A model generated the notes under the pieces. That model did no database searches. It was not told where the DNA came from and saw nothing but the letters and a program-made list of their open reading frames with translations. This document shows positions 8,419 through 16,523 of a DNA stretch of 41,937 nt, one piece after another (within the stretch, counting starts at the first letter, position 1; every line of letters starts with the position of its first letter). The translations under genes were made by a program, and so were the position numbers. This DNA is from Actinobacteria bacterium OV450. GTDB lineage: Bacteria; Actinomycetota; Actinomycetes; Streptomycetales; Streptomycetaceae. The DNA is taken from assembly GCA_001298555.1 (NCBI GenBank), contig LJCW01000340.1, positions 1-41,937 of the forward strand. Reading direction: 5' to 3'.

Positions 8419-9372
8419 TCAGGGGCTGAACGGGCCGCGGCCCAGCTGGGCGCGGACCGGCACCACCTCCGGGCTGACCAGCGAGCGGCGCTGCCAGTTC
8501 GCCCCGTCGACAACCAGTGTGTGGCCGGTGATGAACCGGGCGTAGGGGGACGCCAGGAAGGTGGCCGCCCAGCCGAGTTCGCGCGGGGCGCCGACGCGCA
8601 GGGCGGGCTGGCGGGCGTCCTTGGCGTCCCGGGCAACCAGGGCGTCCGGGGCGGCGTGGGCGTCCGGGGCGTCGGACGCGGCGCGGTCCAGCCCGGCGCG
8701 GATGTCCTCGGTCATGTCGGCGTGCGGGAACAGCCCCGGGACGAGCCCGTTGATCCGGATGCCGTACGGGCCCCACTCGACGGCGAGGGTCTCCACCAGG
8801 TTCTTCACCCCGGCCTTGGCGGCGGCGCTGTGGGCGAAGCCCGGCCCGCCGGTCCAGGCGTACGAGGCGCCGATGTTCACGATGGACCCGGGCGCCGAGG
8901 CGGCGAGGTGGCGGCGGCCGAACTCGCGGGTCATGAACCAGGTGCCGGTCAGGGTGATGTCGACGACCGCCCGCCAGGCGTTGGGCGACAGGTCCTCCGC
9001 CGGGCAGGGGAAGTTGGCGGCCGCGTTGTTGACCAGGACGTCGGGCGGTCCGAGCGCGGCCTCCGCCGCGTCGAAGACCTCCGCTATCCGCTCCGGGTCG
9101 CGGATGTCGCACACGGCGGCCGTCACCCGGCCCGCGCCGGGGACGGCCGCCAGCTCCGCCTGCGCCGCCTCCAGCCGCTCGGCGCGCCGGCCCGCGAGCA
9201 CCAGGTCGGCGCCGAGCCGCGCGAATTCGGCGGCGATCGCCTTGCCCAGCCCGGATCCGCCGCCGGTCACCAGGACCACCTGCCCCGCGTACGTACCGGC
9301 GGGCAGGGCGGCGGCGCCGGGCGGGGGAGGCGCGGGCAGCCCCGGCAGGCCGGGCGGGATTTCGTGCGTCAT
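8419..9372 (-). CDS. SDR-family oxidoreductase, 2,4-dienoyl-CoA-reductase type
   Basis: A 317-residue short-chain dehydrogenase. The nucleotide-binding TGGGSGLG is at 36-43 and NNAA at 115-118. The active-site segment is NIGASYAWTGGPGFAHSAAAKAGV: Ser170 and Lys186 are present, but the canonical Tyr of YxxxK is Ser182. This is the pattern of the DECR branch, where a different Tyr serves, so it is not evidence of inactivity. GIRINGLVPGLFPHADM and the TGHTLVVDGANWQ tail also fit. A proline-rich N-terminal extension (residues 1-25) and an Asp/Ala-rich insertion (229-258) are unusual. It likely reduces an enoyl- or dienoyl-CoA with NADPH, in keeping with the nearby fatty-acid genes. Confidence 0.87.
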   Translation of the reverse strand: MTHEIPPGLPGLPAPPPPGAAALPAGTYAGQVVLVTGGGSGLGKAIAAEFARLGADLVLAGRRAERLEAAQAELAAVPGAGRVTAAVCDIRDPERIAEVFDAAEAALGPPDVLVNNAAANFPCPAEDLSPNAWRAVVDITLTGTWFMTREFGRRHLAASAPGSIVNIGASYAWTGGPGFAHSAAAKAGVKNLVETLAVEWGPYGIRINGLVPGLFPHADMTEDIRAGLDRAASDAPDAHAAPDALVARDAKDARQPALRVGAPRELGWAATFLASPYARFITGHTLVVDGANWQRRSLVSPEVVPVRAQLGRGPFSP

Positions 9373-9422
9373 GGGGGCATCGATAGCGCGCGGGCGCCGA
9401 GATCACCATGCCCGCGACGGGG

Positions 9423-10565
9423 TCACTTCTGCGGTGCGTACGCCTGCTTGCTCGCGCAGGTCCACACCACGGCGGTGCCCTTCCTCGTCTCCCAGTCGTA
9501 GAACGTGCCGCCAACCCGGTCGTCGTCCGAGGCCGCGTACGCCGAGCTGCGCGAGTCCGGTCCGGTGCCGGCGGGGTGGGGGAGGGCCAGAGGGGCTCCC
9601 GTGCCCGGCCAGTACGCCGCGTGGAGGTGGTTGGGGTATCCCTCGACGAAGGTGACGGCCGAGCCGACGGCCACGTTCGTGGCCGGGCTGAGCCCGTCGA
9701 AGGTCACGTGGTCGTAGCCGTCGACCCGGCCGGGGTCGTCCGGCAGGGCGTCGTACGGCTTCTTCCAGACGGCAGGCCTGCGCTCCTGCCAGTCGCGGTA
9801 GCTGCGGTCCTCGTGGCCGACGACCCGGCCGCGGTCGTCGATGCCGGCCGCGGTCGTCCAGACCGTCGGGTCGTCCTCCGTCCACACCCGCAGGCTGTAC
9901 GGCGGGTACCCGCCCCCCGAGGGCCAGACGACCGGGAAGGTCTTCCCCCTGAGCTGGTCGTCCTCCTCGTAGGACGTCTGCGCCGTGCCGACGACGTCCC
10001 CGCGCGCGTTGATCCCGTTCACCGAGACGATCCTGGTGCCCAGGCGGGCGTCTGCAGGCACGGGCAGCTCGCGCACCACCGCGCCGTTCAGCCACTCCTT
10101 GGCGACGCCGCCCTCCATGCCGACGGAGCGGCCCGCGTCGTTGACGTCCGTCACCGCGCTCACGGTGGCTCCGCCGCCGATCAGCCGTACTTCCGCCGCC
10201 CCCTTCTGGTACGTGAAGCCGTAAGGGGCGTCGGGTGCACCGGCGCGCCGGAGGACGCCCACCATCAGGCCCTTGGCGTTCACGGCGCGCACCTCGCCCG
10301 ACGCGAAGCCCTCGGGCAGCGGGACGGCGTGCACCGCGTGGTCGGCCGTCCAGTAGGCGGGCAGTCCGACGCTTTCGCCGGCCACCAGGCCGCCGGACCC
10401 GAAGGCGCGTACGGACCCGTAGGCCGGTGAGGGGCCCTCGGCGAGGGCCGGCAGCCGCAGGATGTCCGGCGTGCACCCGGGCCCGGCGGCGGCGGCCGGT
10501 GCGGCGGCCGTGATCAGGCCCGCCAGGACGACGGCGGCTCCGGCCGCGGACATGCTTCTTCTCAT
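9423..10565 (-). CDS. Secreted protein with HAF-like repeats
   Basis: A 380-residue exported protein. A signal peptide is clear (MRRSMSAAGAAVVLAGLITA ... APAAAA). The mature part contains repeated units of the form (V/I)N-x-x-G-x-x-VG: AVNAKGLMVG, DVNDAGRSVG, GINARGDVVG and GIDDRGRVVG, each followed by a short stretch with a Trp-containing strand such as PAYW, PVVW, PAVW or AAYW. This is the pattern of extracellular HAF repeats, probably a propeller-like fold of unknown function. The ATG at 10565 is the only start that gives the signal peptide. It is divergent from the quinone oxidoreductase operon. Confidence 0.85.
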   Translation of the reverse strand: MRRSMSAAGAAVVLAGLITAAAPAAAAGPGCTPDILRLPALAEGPSPAYGSVRAFGSGGLVAGESVGLPAYWTADHAVHAVPLPEGFASGEVRAVNAKGLMVGVLRRAGAPDAPYGFTYQKGAAEVRLIGGGATVSAVTDVNDAGRSVGMEGGVAKEWLNGAVVRELPVPADARLGTRIVSVNGINARGDVVGTAQTSYEEDDQLRGKTFPVVWPSGGGYPPYSLRVWTEDDPTVWTTAAGIDDRGRVVGHEDRSYRDWQERRPAVWKKPYDALPDDPGRVDGYDHVTFDGLSPATNVAVGSAVTFVEGYPNHLHAAYWPGTGAPLALPHPAGTGPDSRSSAYAASDDDRVGGTFYDWETRKGTAVVWTCASKQAYAPQK

Positions 10566-10716
10566 GTGGTGGTCCCCCCAGGACAGGTGCTGTTCCCCGT
10601 TGAGTCATGACACGTGCACGCCACATGTTGCCCGAGAGTGGGGCTGAAGTGGCCGGAATGACGTGTGTTGATCCGGTCCGGACGCCCTCCGTCCGGCCGA
10701 GCGGTTCCCAGAGAGG

Positions 10717-10746
10717 CAAGCGACTGCTTAGTATGCTCCGCGGAGC
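10717..10746 (+). promoter_or_regulatory. Candidate operator and promoter of the oxidoreductase/acyl-CoA dehydrogenase operon
   Basis: Inverted repeat AAGC-GACT-GCTT at 10718-10729 is followed at once by TAGTAT, a plausible -10 box (10729-10734), and by a perfect 12-base palindrome GCTCCGCGGAGC at 10735-10746. The operon's first ATG is at 10778. The AAGC-N4-GCTT form resembles TetR-family operators that govern acyl-CoA metabolism in actinobacteria (KstR2-like). No regulator gene adjoins it, so the cognate protein is unknown. Confidence 0.45.
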
Positions 10747-10777
10747 GTGGTTCCTCGACGGCGGCTGGAGGCCCCGG

Positions 10778-11764
10778 ATGCAGGCATGGCGAGTACACAC
10801 CCCCGGCGAACCCCGCGAGGTCATGCGCCTCGAAGAGGTCCCCGAACCGGTGCCCGGCGAGGGCGAGGTGAAGCTGAAGGTGCTCGCGGCGAACGTCAAC
10901 TTCCCCGACGCGCTGCTCGCCCGCGGCCAGTACCAGATCCGTCCGCCGCTGCCCTTCACCCCCGGCGTCGAGATCTGCGGCGAGACCGAGGACGGCCGCC
11001 GCGTCATCGCCAACCCGAGCCTGCCGCACGGCGGTTTCGCCGAGTACGTCACCGCGCCCGCCCGCGCCCTGCTGCCGGCCCCCGCGACCCTCGACGACGC
11101 CGAGGCCGCCGCCCTGCACATCGGCTACCAGACCGGCTGGTTCGGCCTGCACCGCAGGGCCCGTCTCCAGGCCGGCGAGACCCTGCTCGTGCACGCCGCC
11201 GCCGGCGGGGTCGGCAGCGCCGCCGTCCAGCTCGGCAAGGCCGCCGGCGCCACCGTCATCGGGGTCGTCGGAGGCAAGGCCAAAGTGCGCACCGCGGAAG
11301 AGCTCGGCTGCGACCTGGTGATCGACCGGTCGGGCGAGGAGACGAGCGGGATCGCCGCCCGCGTCAAGGAGTTCACCGGCGGGCGCGGCGCCGACGTCGT
11401 GTACGACCCCGTCGGCGGCGAGGCGTACACCGCCTCCGCCAAGTGCGTGGCCTTCGAGGGCCGGATCGTCGTCGTCGGCTTCGCCAGCGGCACCATCCCA
11501 GCCCCCGCCCTCAACCACGCCCTCGTGAAGAACTACGCCGTCCTCGGCCTCCACTGGGGCCTGTACGCCGCCAAGGACCCCGCTTCCATCGCCGCCTGCC
11601 ACACCGAGCTGACCCGGCTCGCCGCCGAGGGCGCGATCAGGCCGCTGGTCAGCGAACGGATCCCGCTCGCCGGAGCCGCCGACGCCGTCCAGCGCCTCGC
11701 CGACGGGGCCACCACCGGCCGCCTGGTCGTCGTACCGGCCCTGAACGGAGGCGGCTCGCGGTGA
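10778..11764 (+). CDS. NADPH:quinone oxidoreductase family protein (zinc-less MDR)
   Basis: A 328-residue zinc-independent medium-chain dehydrogenase. The N-terminus MQAWRVHTPGEP begins the GroES-like domain (ANVNFPDALLARGQYQ, PFTPGVEICG). The Rossmann segment is HAAAGGVGSAAVQLGKAAGA, and GRGADVVYDPVGG is also typical. The ATG at 10778 follows GGAG at 10767 and matches the family N-terminus; longer upstream frames are rejected. It is the first gene of an operon: its stop overlaps the GTG of the next acyl-CoA dehydrogenase. It probably reduces an enoyl-CoA or quinone-type acceptor in the same catabolic pathway. Confidence 0.9.
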   Translation: MQAWRVHTPGEPREVMRLEEVPEPVPGEGEVKLKVLAANVNFPDALLARGQYQIRPPLPFTPGVEICGETEDGRRVIANPSLPHGGFAEYVTAPARALLPAPATLDDAEAAALHIGYQTGWFGLHRRARLQAGETLLVHAAAGGVGSAAVQLGKAAGATVIGVVGGKAKVRTAEELGCDLVIDRSGEETSGIAARVKEFTGGRGADVVYDPVGGEAYTASAKCVAFEGRIVVVGFASGTIPAPALNHALVKNYAVLGLHWGLYAAKDPASIAACHTELTRLAAEGAIRPLVSERIPLAGAADAVQRLADGATTGRLVVVPALNGGGSR

Positions 11765-12948
11765 TCACCTCCGAAGAACTCGTGGCGCGCGTACGGGACC
11801 TGCTCCTCGCGCACCCGCCCGCCGACACCGACCGCGCCACGTTCCTGCGGGCCCGCTTCGACGCCGGCCTCGCCTGGATCCACTACCCCGAGGGCCTCGG
11901 CGGACTCGACGCCCCCCGCACCCTCCAGGCCGTCGTCGACGCCGAACTCGAAGCCGCCGGCGCCCCCGACAACGACCCCCGCCGGATCGGCATCGGCCTC
12001 GGCATGGCCGCCCCCACGATCCTCGCGTACGGCACCGACGAGCAGAAGCAGCGCTTCCTGCGCCCCCTGTGGGTCGGGGACGAGGTCTGGTGCCAGCTCT
12101 TCAGCGAGCCCGGCGCCGGCTCCGACCTCGCCGCGCTCGGCACCCGCGCCGTGCGCGAGAGCGGCACCGGCGACTGGATCGTCGACGGGCAGAAGGTGTG
12201 GACCTCCAGCGCCCACACCGCCCGCTGGGCCATCCTGATCGCCCGCACCGACCCGGCGCTGCCCAAGCACCAGGGCATCACCTACTTCCTCTGCGACATG
12301 CACGCCCCCGGCGTCGAGGTCCGGCCGCTGCGCCAGATCACCGGCGAGGCCGAGTTCAACGAGGTCTTCCTGACCGGCGTCCGCATCCCCGACAGCCACC
12401 GGCTCGGCGCCGTGGGCCAGGGCTGGGAGGTCGCCCGCACCACCCTCATGAACGAACGCGTCTCCATCGGCGGCATGCGCATCCCGCGCGAGGGCGGCAT
12501 GATCGCGCCCGTCGCCGCCGCCTGGCGCGAGCGGCCCGGGCTGCGCACCCACGCACTGCACCAGCGGCTGCTGCGGCTGTGGGTCCAGGCCGAGGTCGCC
12601 CGGCTCACCGGCGAACGGCTGCGCCAGCAGCTCGCCGCCGGGCAGCCCGGCCCCGAGGGATCCGGGATGAAGCTCACCTTCGCCCGCCTCAACCAGGAGA
12701 TCAGCGGCCTGGAGGTGGAACTCCTCGGCGAGGAGGGGCTGCTCTACGAGGACTGGACGATGCGCCGGCCCGAGCTCGTCGACTTCACCGGCCGCGACGC
12801 CGGATACCGCTACCTGCGTGCCAAGGGCAACAGCATCGAGGGCGGCACCAGCGAAATCCTCCTGAACATCGTCGCCGAACGCGTCCTCGGCCTGCCCGGC
12901 GAGCCGCGCGACGACAAGGACCTCGCCTGGAAGGACCTGGCCCGATGA
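11761..12948 (+). CDS. Acyl-CoA dehydrogenase, larger subunit type
   Basis: A 395-residue flavoprotein of the acyl-CoA dehydrogenase family. The FAD/substrate core (WCQLFSEPGAGSDLAALGT, DGQKVWTSSAHTARW) is well conserved, and the C-terminal FAD-contact motif GGTSEI starts at residue 361. The position that carries the catalytic Glu in most family members is not convincingly conserved (LLGEEGLLYEDWTM region). The next gene has the reverse pattern. The GTG start at 11761 overlaps the previous stop (GTGA), and the gene ends in an ATGA overlap with the next, so the three genes are translationally coupled. Confidence 0.9.
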   Translation: MITSEELVARVRDLLLAHPPADTDRATFLRARFDAGLAWIHYPEGLGGLDAPRTLQAVVDAELEAAGAPDNDPRRIGIGLGMAAPTILAYGTDEQKQRFLRPLWVGDEVWCQLFSEPGAGSDLAALGTRAVRESGTGDWIVDGQKVWTSSAHTARWAILIARTDPALPKHQGITYFLCDMHAPGVEVRPLRQITGEAEFNEVFLTGVRIPDSHRLGAVGQGWEVARTTLMNERVSIGGMRIPREGGMIAPVAAAWRERPGLRTHALHQRLLRLWVQAEVARLTGERLRQQLAAGQPGPEGSGMKLTFARLNQEISGLEVELLGEEGLLYEDWTMRRPELVDFTGRDAGYRYLRAKGNSIEGGTSEILLNIVAERVLGLPGEPRDDKDLAWKDLAR

Positions 12949-14051
12949 GCACTGCCTTCGACCTGCTGTACTCGGACACGGAGGAAGAACTCCGCTCCGC
13001 CGTACGGGCGCTGCTCGCGGACCGGTGCGCACCCGCCGCCGTCCTCGCCCGGGCGGAGACCGGCCGGCCGCACGACCCGGAACTGTGGCGCACCCTCGCC
13101 GCCGACATCGGCACCGCGGGACTGCTCGTACCGGAGAAGCTCGGCGGCCAGGGCGCGGGGCACCGGGAGGCGGCCGTGGTCCTGGAGGAGCTGGGGCGGG
13201 CCGTGGCGCCGGTCCCGTACCTGACGAGCGCGGTGCTCGCCACGGAGATCCTGCTGGGCTGCGACACGCCGGAGGCCACCGCACTGCTCAGGGAGCTCGC
13301 CTCCGGCCGGCAGGTGTGCGCCCCCGCGCTGCCGCTGCCGCAGGCCCCGGGCGCACCGCTGCCGGCCGCGGTGCGTGACACCGGGGGCGGCGCCCTGACG
13401 GGCACGGTCACCTCGGTCGCGGATGCGGTCGCCGCCGACGTGCTGCTGGTCCTCGCGGACACCGGGCTGTACGCGGTCCCCGCGGCGCAGGCCGCACCGA
13501 CCCCGCTGGTCCCGCTGGACCTGACCCGCCCGCTCGCCACCGTGACGCTGGACGCGGCCGCCGGAACCCGGCTCGCGGACCCGGCGACGGCCCGCGCGGC
13601 GGTCGCCGGAGCGCTGCTCTCCGGGGCCGGACTGCTCGCCTCCGAACAGCTCGGGCTCGCCGAGTGGTGCCTGACGGAGACGGTGCGGCACGTACGCGGC
13701 CGGCACCAGTTCAACCGGCCCGTCGGCTCCTTCCAGGCGCTCAAGCACCGGCTGGCGCAGCTGTGGCTGGACGTGGCCTCGGCCCGCGCGGCGGCCCGCG
13801 CCGCGGCGGACGCCCTGGCCACGGGGGCTCCCGACGCCCCGCTGACGGTGGCCGTCGCCCAGGCGTACTGCTCCGGGGTCGCGGTGCGCGCGGCGGAGGA
13901 GTGCGTGCAGCTGCACGGCGGCATCGGCATGACCTGGGAGCACCCGGCGCACCTGTACCTCAAGCGCGCCAAGGCCGACGCCCTCGCCCTCGGCACCCCG
14001 GGCCACCACGAAGCCCTGGTCGCGGACTTCGCGGAACTCCCGTCCCCCTGA
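12945..14051 (+). CDS. Acyl-CoA dehydrogenase, smaller subunit type
   Basis: A 368-residue acyl-CoA dehydrogenase-family protein. The N-terminal helical domain (EEELRSAVRALLADRCAPAA, LGGQGAGHREAAVVLEELGR) is normal. The middle beta domain is shortened and lacks the SEPGAGSD FAD-binding segment. The C-terminal part has GRHQFNRPVGSFQALKHRLA and HGGIGMTWEHPAHLYLKRA, where Glu332 sits where the catalytic base is expected. It starts at ATG 12945, overlapping the preceding stop. Together with the upstream gene it looks like one half of an alpha2beta2 FadE pair, as described for steroid side-chain enzymes in Mycobacterium; the substrate here is unknown. Confidence 0.9.
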   Translation: MSTAFDLLYSDTEEELRSAVRALLADRCAPAAVLARAETGRPHDPELWRTLAADIGTAGLLVPEKLGGQGAGHREAAVVLEELGRAVAPVPYLTSAVLATEILLGCDTPEATALLRELASGRQVCAPALPLPQAPGAPLPAAVRDTGGGALTGTVTSVADAVAADVLLVLADTGLYAVPAAQAAPTPLVPLDLTRPLATVTLDAAAGTRLADPATARAAVAGALLSGAGLLASEQLGLAEWCLTETVRHVRGRHQFNRPVGSFQALKHRLAQLWLDVASARAAARAAADALATGAPDAPLTVAVAQAYCSGVAVRAAEECVQLHGGIGMTWEHPAHLYLKRAKADALALGTPGHHEALVADFAELPSP

Positions 14052-14064
14052 GGGCTGTCCCGCC

Positions 14065-14107
14065 GCCCGGCGGACGGGCCCGCCGCCGGAGGCGGTGTCC
14101 GCCGGGC
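14065..14107 (+). terminator. Hairpin terminator after the acyl-CoA dehydrogenase operon
   Basis: Outer arms GCCCGGCGGAC (14065-14075) and GTCCGCCGGGC (14097-14107) are perfectly complementary over 11 bp. An inner CCGCC/GGCGG stem lies within the loop. It follows the stop codon by 13 bases. Confidence 0.7.
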
Positions 14108-14133
14108 CGTCGGCCCCTGCCTATCCTCGCCGC

Positions 14134-14667
14134 ATGATCCCCGTCATCACCCGCCTCGACGCCCCCCGACTGGCCGCCCACCGCGAGGAACTCGCCGATC
14201 TCCTGGTCGCCGTGGTCCGCGGCGGCTCCTCCCTCGGCTTCCTCGCCGACCTCGATCACGCCCGGGCGGCCGCCTGGTGGGATTCCCTCGCTCCCGCCGT
14301 CGAGGACGGCTCCCTCGCCCTGTGGGCCTTCCGCGCCGGTGACGGCCGTCTCGACGGCACCGTCAGCTGGTACCGGGAGTCCAAGCCCAACGGGCGCCAC
14401 CGCGCCGAGCTGCGCAAGCTCATGGTGCACCCGCGGGCGCGCGGCCGCGGCGCCGCCCGCGCACTCCTCACCGAGGCCGAGCGGGCGGCGGCCCGGGCCG
14501 GTGTGCTGCTGCTGGTCCTGGACACCGAGACCGGCAGCGGGGCCGAGCACGTCTACCGTTCCGCGGGCTGGACCGAGGCCGGCACCATCCCCGACTACGC
14601 CACCGATCCGGCTGGCCGCCTGCACCCCACCACCCTCTTCTACAAGCGGCTCCGGCCGCTGATGTGA
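14134..14667 (+). CDS. GNAT-family N-acetyltransferase
   Basis: A 177-residue GNAT enzyme. Acetyl-CoA-binding motif A is visible as LMVHPRARGRGAARALLTEA (about 100-120), followed by the beta4 strand LLLVLDTETGSGAEHVYRSA with the typical YRSAGW ending. CTATCCT about ten bases before the ATG is a good -10 box for a leaderless transcript. The substrate is unknown. The gene sits alone between the acyl-CoA dehydrogenase terminator and the melD operon. Confidence 0.88.
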   Translation: MIPVITRLDAPRLAAHREELADLLVAVVRGGSSLGFLADLDHARAAAWWDSLAPAVEDGSLALWAFRAGDGRLDGTVSWYRESKPNGRHRAELRKLMVHPRARGRGAARALLTEAERAAARAGVLLLVLDTETGSGAEHVYRSAGWTEAGTIPDYATDPAGRLHPTTLFYKRLRPLM

Positions 14668-14725
14668 CCTCGCCCGCCGCGCGGCGTTAGACCCGTAGCG
14701 CGGACCACCGAGCGAGGGAGACCGC

Positions 14726-15091
14726 ATGTACGCCACATCCGCCACCGCAGCACTCACCCGCCGCGCCCTCCTGCGCACGGCCTTCACCGCGGCCGTGCTC
14801 GCCGGTACCGCCGCGGCCCTGGCCCCCGTACTGCGCGCCCGCCGGCCCCGGCAGACCGTCACCCCGGCGCCCCTCACCGAGGAGACGTACCGTGGCCGGC
14901 ACATCGCCGTCGACCTCGCCGGGGTGCGCATCGACGGCCGTCCCCTGCACGTCATGCGCCGTGCCGACGGCAGCTACCTGAGCGGGATCAACCACTTCGA
15001 GTCCTTCGCGACCCGGCTGGAGCTGGCCCGCGCCGCCGTCGACGAACTCGGCACCACCCAACTGGCCTCGGCCGCCCCGCACCACGGCTGA
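14726..15091 (+). CDS. melD1: Tyrosinase co-factor protein MelD1 (MelC1 family)
   Basis: A 121-residue MelC1-family caddie protein that delivers copper to its partner tyrosinase and helps it leave the cell. A twin-arginine signal (TRRALLRTAF, residues 11-20) precedes a hydrophobic Ala-rich segment. The conserved MelC1 core follows: YRGRHIAVD, VRIDGRPLHVMRRADGSY and NHFESFATRLELARAAVDEL. It lacks the long His-rich loop found in the second copy at 33454-33858, having only HH near its C-terminus. GAGGGAGA lies before the ATG. The tyrosinase gene starts 33 bases after its stop, so the two form an operon. Confidence 0.9.
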   Translation: MYATSATAALTRRALLRTAFTAAVLAGTAAALAPVLRARRPRQTVTPAPLTEETYRGRHIAVDLAGVRIDGRPLHVMRRADGSYLSGINHFESFATRLELARAAVDELGTTQLASAAPHHG

Positions 15092-15124
15092 CGGCCACAC
15101 CGGACCGGAACGGGAGGAGCCCGC

Positions 15125-15988
15125 GTGTACACCCGGCAGAACCAGAGGAACCTGACCAGCGCCCAGAAGAAGAGGTTCACGGCGGCCGTGCTGGAGCTCA
15201 AGCGCAACGGCGCCTACGACGACCTGGTGCGCACCCACGACAAGTACTTCGTGCCCGACCGGGACAGCAAACTCCGCGTCGGCCACATGTCCCCGTCGTT
15301 CTTCCCCTGGCACCGCCGCTTCCTGCTCGAGTTCGAGCGGCTGCTCCAGGCCGTCGACCCGGGCGTCTCGGTCCCGTACTGGGACTGGACCGCGGACAGC
15401 AGCCCGGTCTCCTCGCTCTGGGCCGAGGACTTCCTCGGCGGCACCGGCCGTGAGAGCGACCGCCGCGTGACGACGGGCCCCTTCGCCTACGAGCAGGGCA
15501 ACTGGGAGATCACGGTGGGCATCACGGAGGCCCGCTTCCTCACCCGCAACCTCGGCCGCCCGCAGAACCCGATCGCCCTGCCCACCGCGGCCGAACTCCA
15601 GTGGGCGCTGGACGATCCGACGTACGACACCTCGCCCTGGGACTCGACGGCGCAGGGCGGCGGCTTCCGCAACAAGCTGGAGGGCTGGGCCGCGCCGAAG
15701 AGCGAGCGCTGGCGCAACCACAACAAGGTGCACCAGTGGATCGGCGGCCACATGACGGGCGGCACCGCCCCGAACGATCCGGCGTTCTGGCTGCACCACG
15801 CCTTCGTCGACCTGCTCTGGGACCGCTGGCAGCAGAAGCACCCCGGCTCCGGCTACCTGCCGGCGGCTCCGCTCGAACTGGGGGACCTCCAGCGCGGCCG
15901 GGTGATCGCCCTCGACGAGGTGATGCCGCCGTGGAACGTCACCCCGCGGGACATGCTCAGCCACCGGGGCCTCTACCGCTACGAATGA
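15125..15988 (+). CDS. melD2: Tyrosinase MelD2 (type-3 copper monophenol oxidase)
   Basis: A 287-residue binuclear copper enzyme that hydroxylates monophenols and oxidises o-diphenols to quinones. The CuA ligands are H38, H54 (VGHMSPSFF) and H63 (PWHRRFLLEFE). The CuB ligands are H199 and H203 (RNHNKVHQWIGGHM) and H225 (FWLHHAFVD). The sequence YTRQNQRNLT and the longer C-terminus match the MelD2 branch rather than canonical MelC2. GTG at 15125 follows a strong GGGAGGAG Shine-Dalgarno. The enzyme has no signal peptide and probably depends on MelD1 for copper and export. A 14-bp-stem terminator follows. Confidence 0.93.
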   Translation: MYTRQNQRNLTSAQKKRFTAAVLELKRNGAYDDLVRTHDKYFVPDRDSKLRVGHMSPSFFPWHRRFLLEFERLLQAVDPGVSVPYWDWTADSSPVSSLWAEDFLGGTGRESDRRVTTGPFAYEQGNWEITVGITEARFLTRNLGRPQNPIALPTAAELQWALDDPTYDTSPWDSTAQGGGFRNKLEGWAAPKSERWRNHNKVHQWIGGHMTGGTAPNDPAFWLHHAFVDLLWDRWQQKHPGSGYLPAAPLELGDLQRGRVIALDEVMPPWNVTPRDMLSHRGLYRYE

Positions 15989-16089
15989 CCCCGGCGCGAT
16001 CCGCCGCGCCCGTGATCCCGGGCACGGGATGCACAGCTCCAGGCATCGCCAGGGCACGGGACGTGGTTTCACCGGGTACGAGGGCACGG

Positions 16090-16120
16090 GAAGGGCCCCC
16101 GCCGCCGGCGGGGGCCCTTC
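16090..16120. terminator. Bidirectional hairpin between melD2 and the chaplin gene
   Basis: A perfect 14-bp stem (GAAGGGCCCCCGCC with GGCGGGGGCCCTTC) and a 3-base loop, placed between the convergent melD2 and chaplin genes, so it can serve both strands. Confidence 0.8.
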
Positions 16121-16164
16121 GGTGCTCGGGCCGGCCGGTCGAGCCGGCCGACGGGCACGGACGG

Positions 16165-16443
16165 TCAGCCGCCGTAGCCCTCGGTGTGGTGCTCGCCGCC
16201 GCCCGAAGCGTTGATGCAGGTGTTGCCGAACGCCGGGTTCAGGAGAGCGATCACGTTCACGGTGTTGCCGCAGACGTTGATCGGGACGTGAACCGGGACC
16301 TGGACCAGGTTGCCCGACAGGACACCGGGGGAGCCGACCGCCGCACCGTGCGCTCCGGCATCGGCGACGGCCAGACCGGCACCGGCGGCCAGGGCGCTAC
16401 CGGCAACAGCGGTGACGGCGACTGCCTTCGCGATACGCGACAT
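16165..16443 (-). CDS. Short chaplin with C-terminal His-containing tail
   Basis: A 92-residue secreted hydrophobic protein of the chaplin family, which assembles into amyloid-like surface films that let aerial hyphae escape water. The signal peptide covers residues 1 to about 27 (ending LAVADA). The single chaplin domain is HGAAVGSPGVLSGNLVQVPV, VPINVCGNTVNVI, LLNPAFGNTCIN, with the disulfide cysteines at 58 and 76 as in ChpH-type short chaplins. Beyond the domain there is an extra ASGGGEHHTEGYGG tail that classical short chaplins lack. The ATG at 16443 has GAGGAGA in front. In other streptomycetes chaplin genes are under developmental (bld) control; no operator was identified here. Confidence 0.93.
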   Translation of the reverse strand: MSRIAKAVAVTAVAGSALAAGAGLAVADAGAHGAAVGSPGVLSGNLVQVPVHVPINVCGNTVNVIALLNPAFGNTCINASGGGEHHTEGYGG

Positions 16444-16523
16444 CAAGATCTCCTCTGGGGATGGGGTGCCGCAGGAGGTCTGCGGCATTTGACATGGCAT
16501 ACAACGCAGCGGGAGCCCGGCGG

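Noticed and set aside
8419..9372. SDR judged inactive because the YxxxK tyrosine is missing
   Set aside because: 2,4-dienoyl-CoA reductases of this branch use a different tyrosine arrangement, so the absence is expected.
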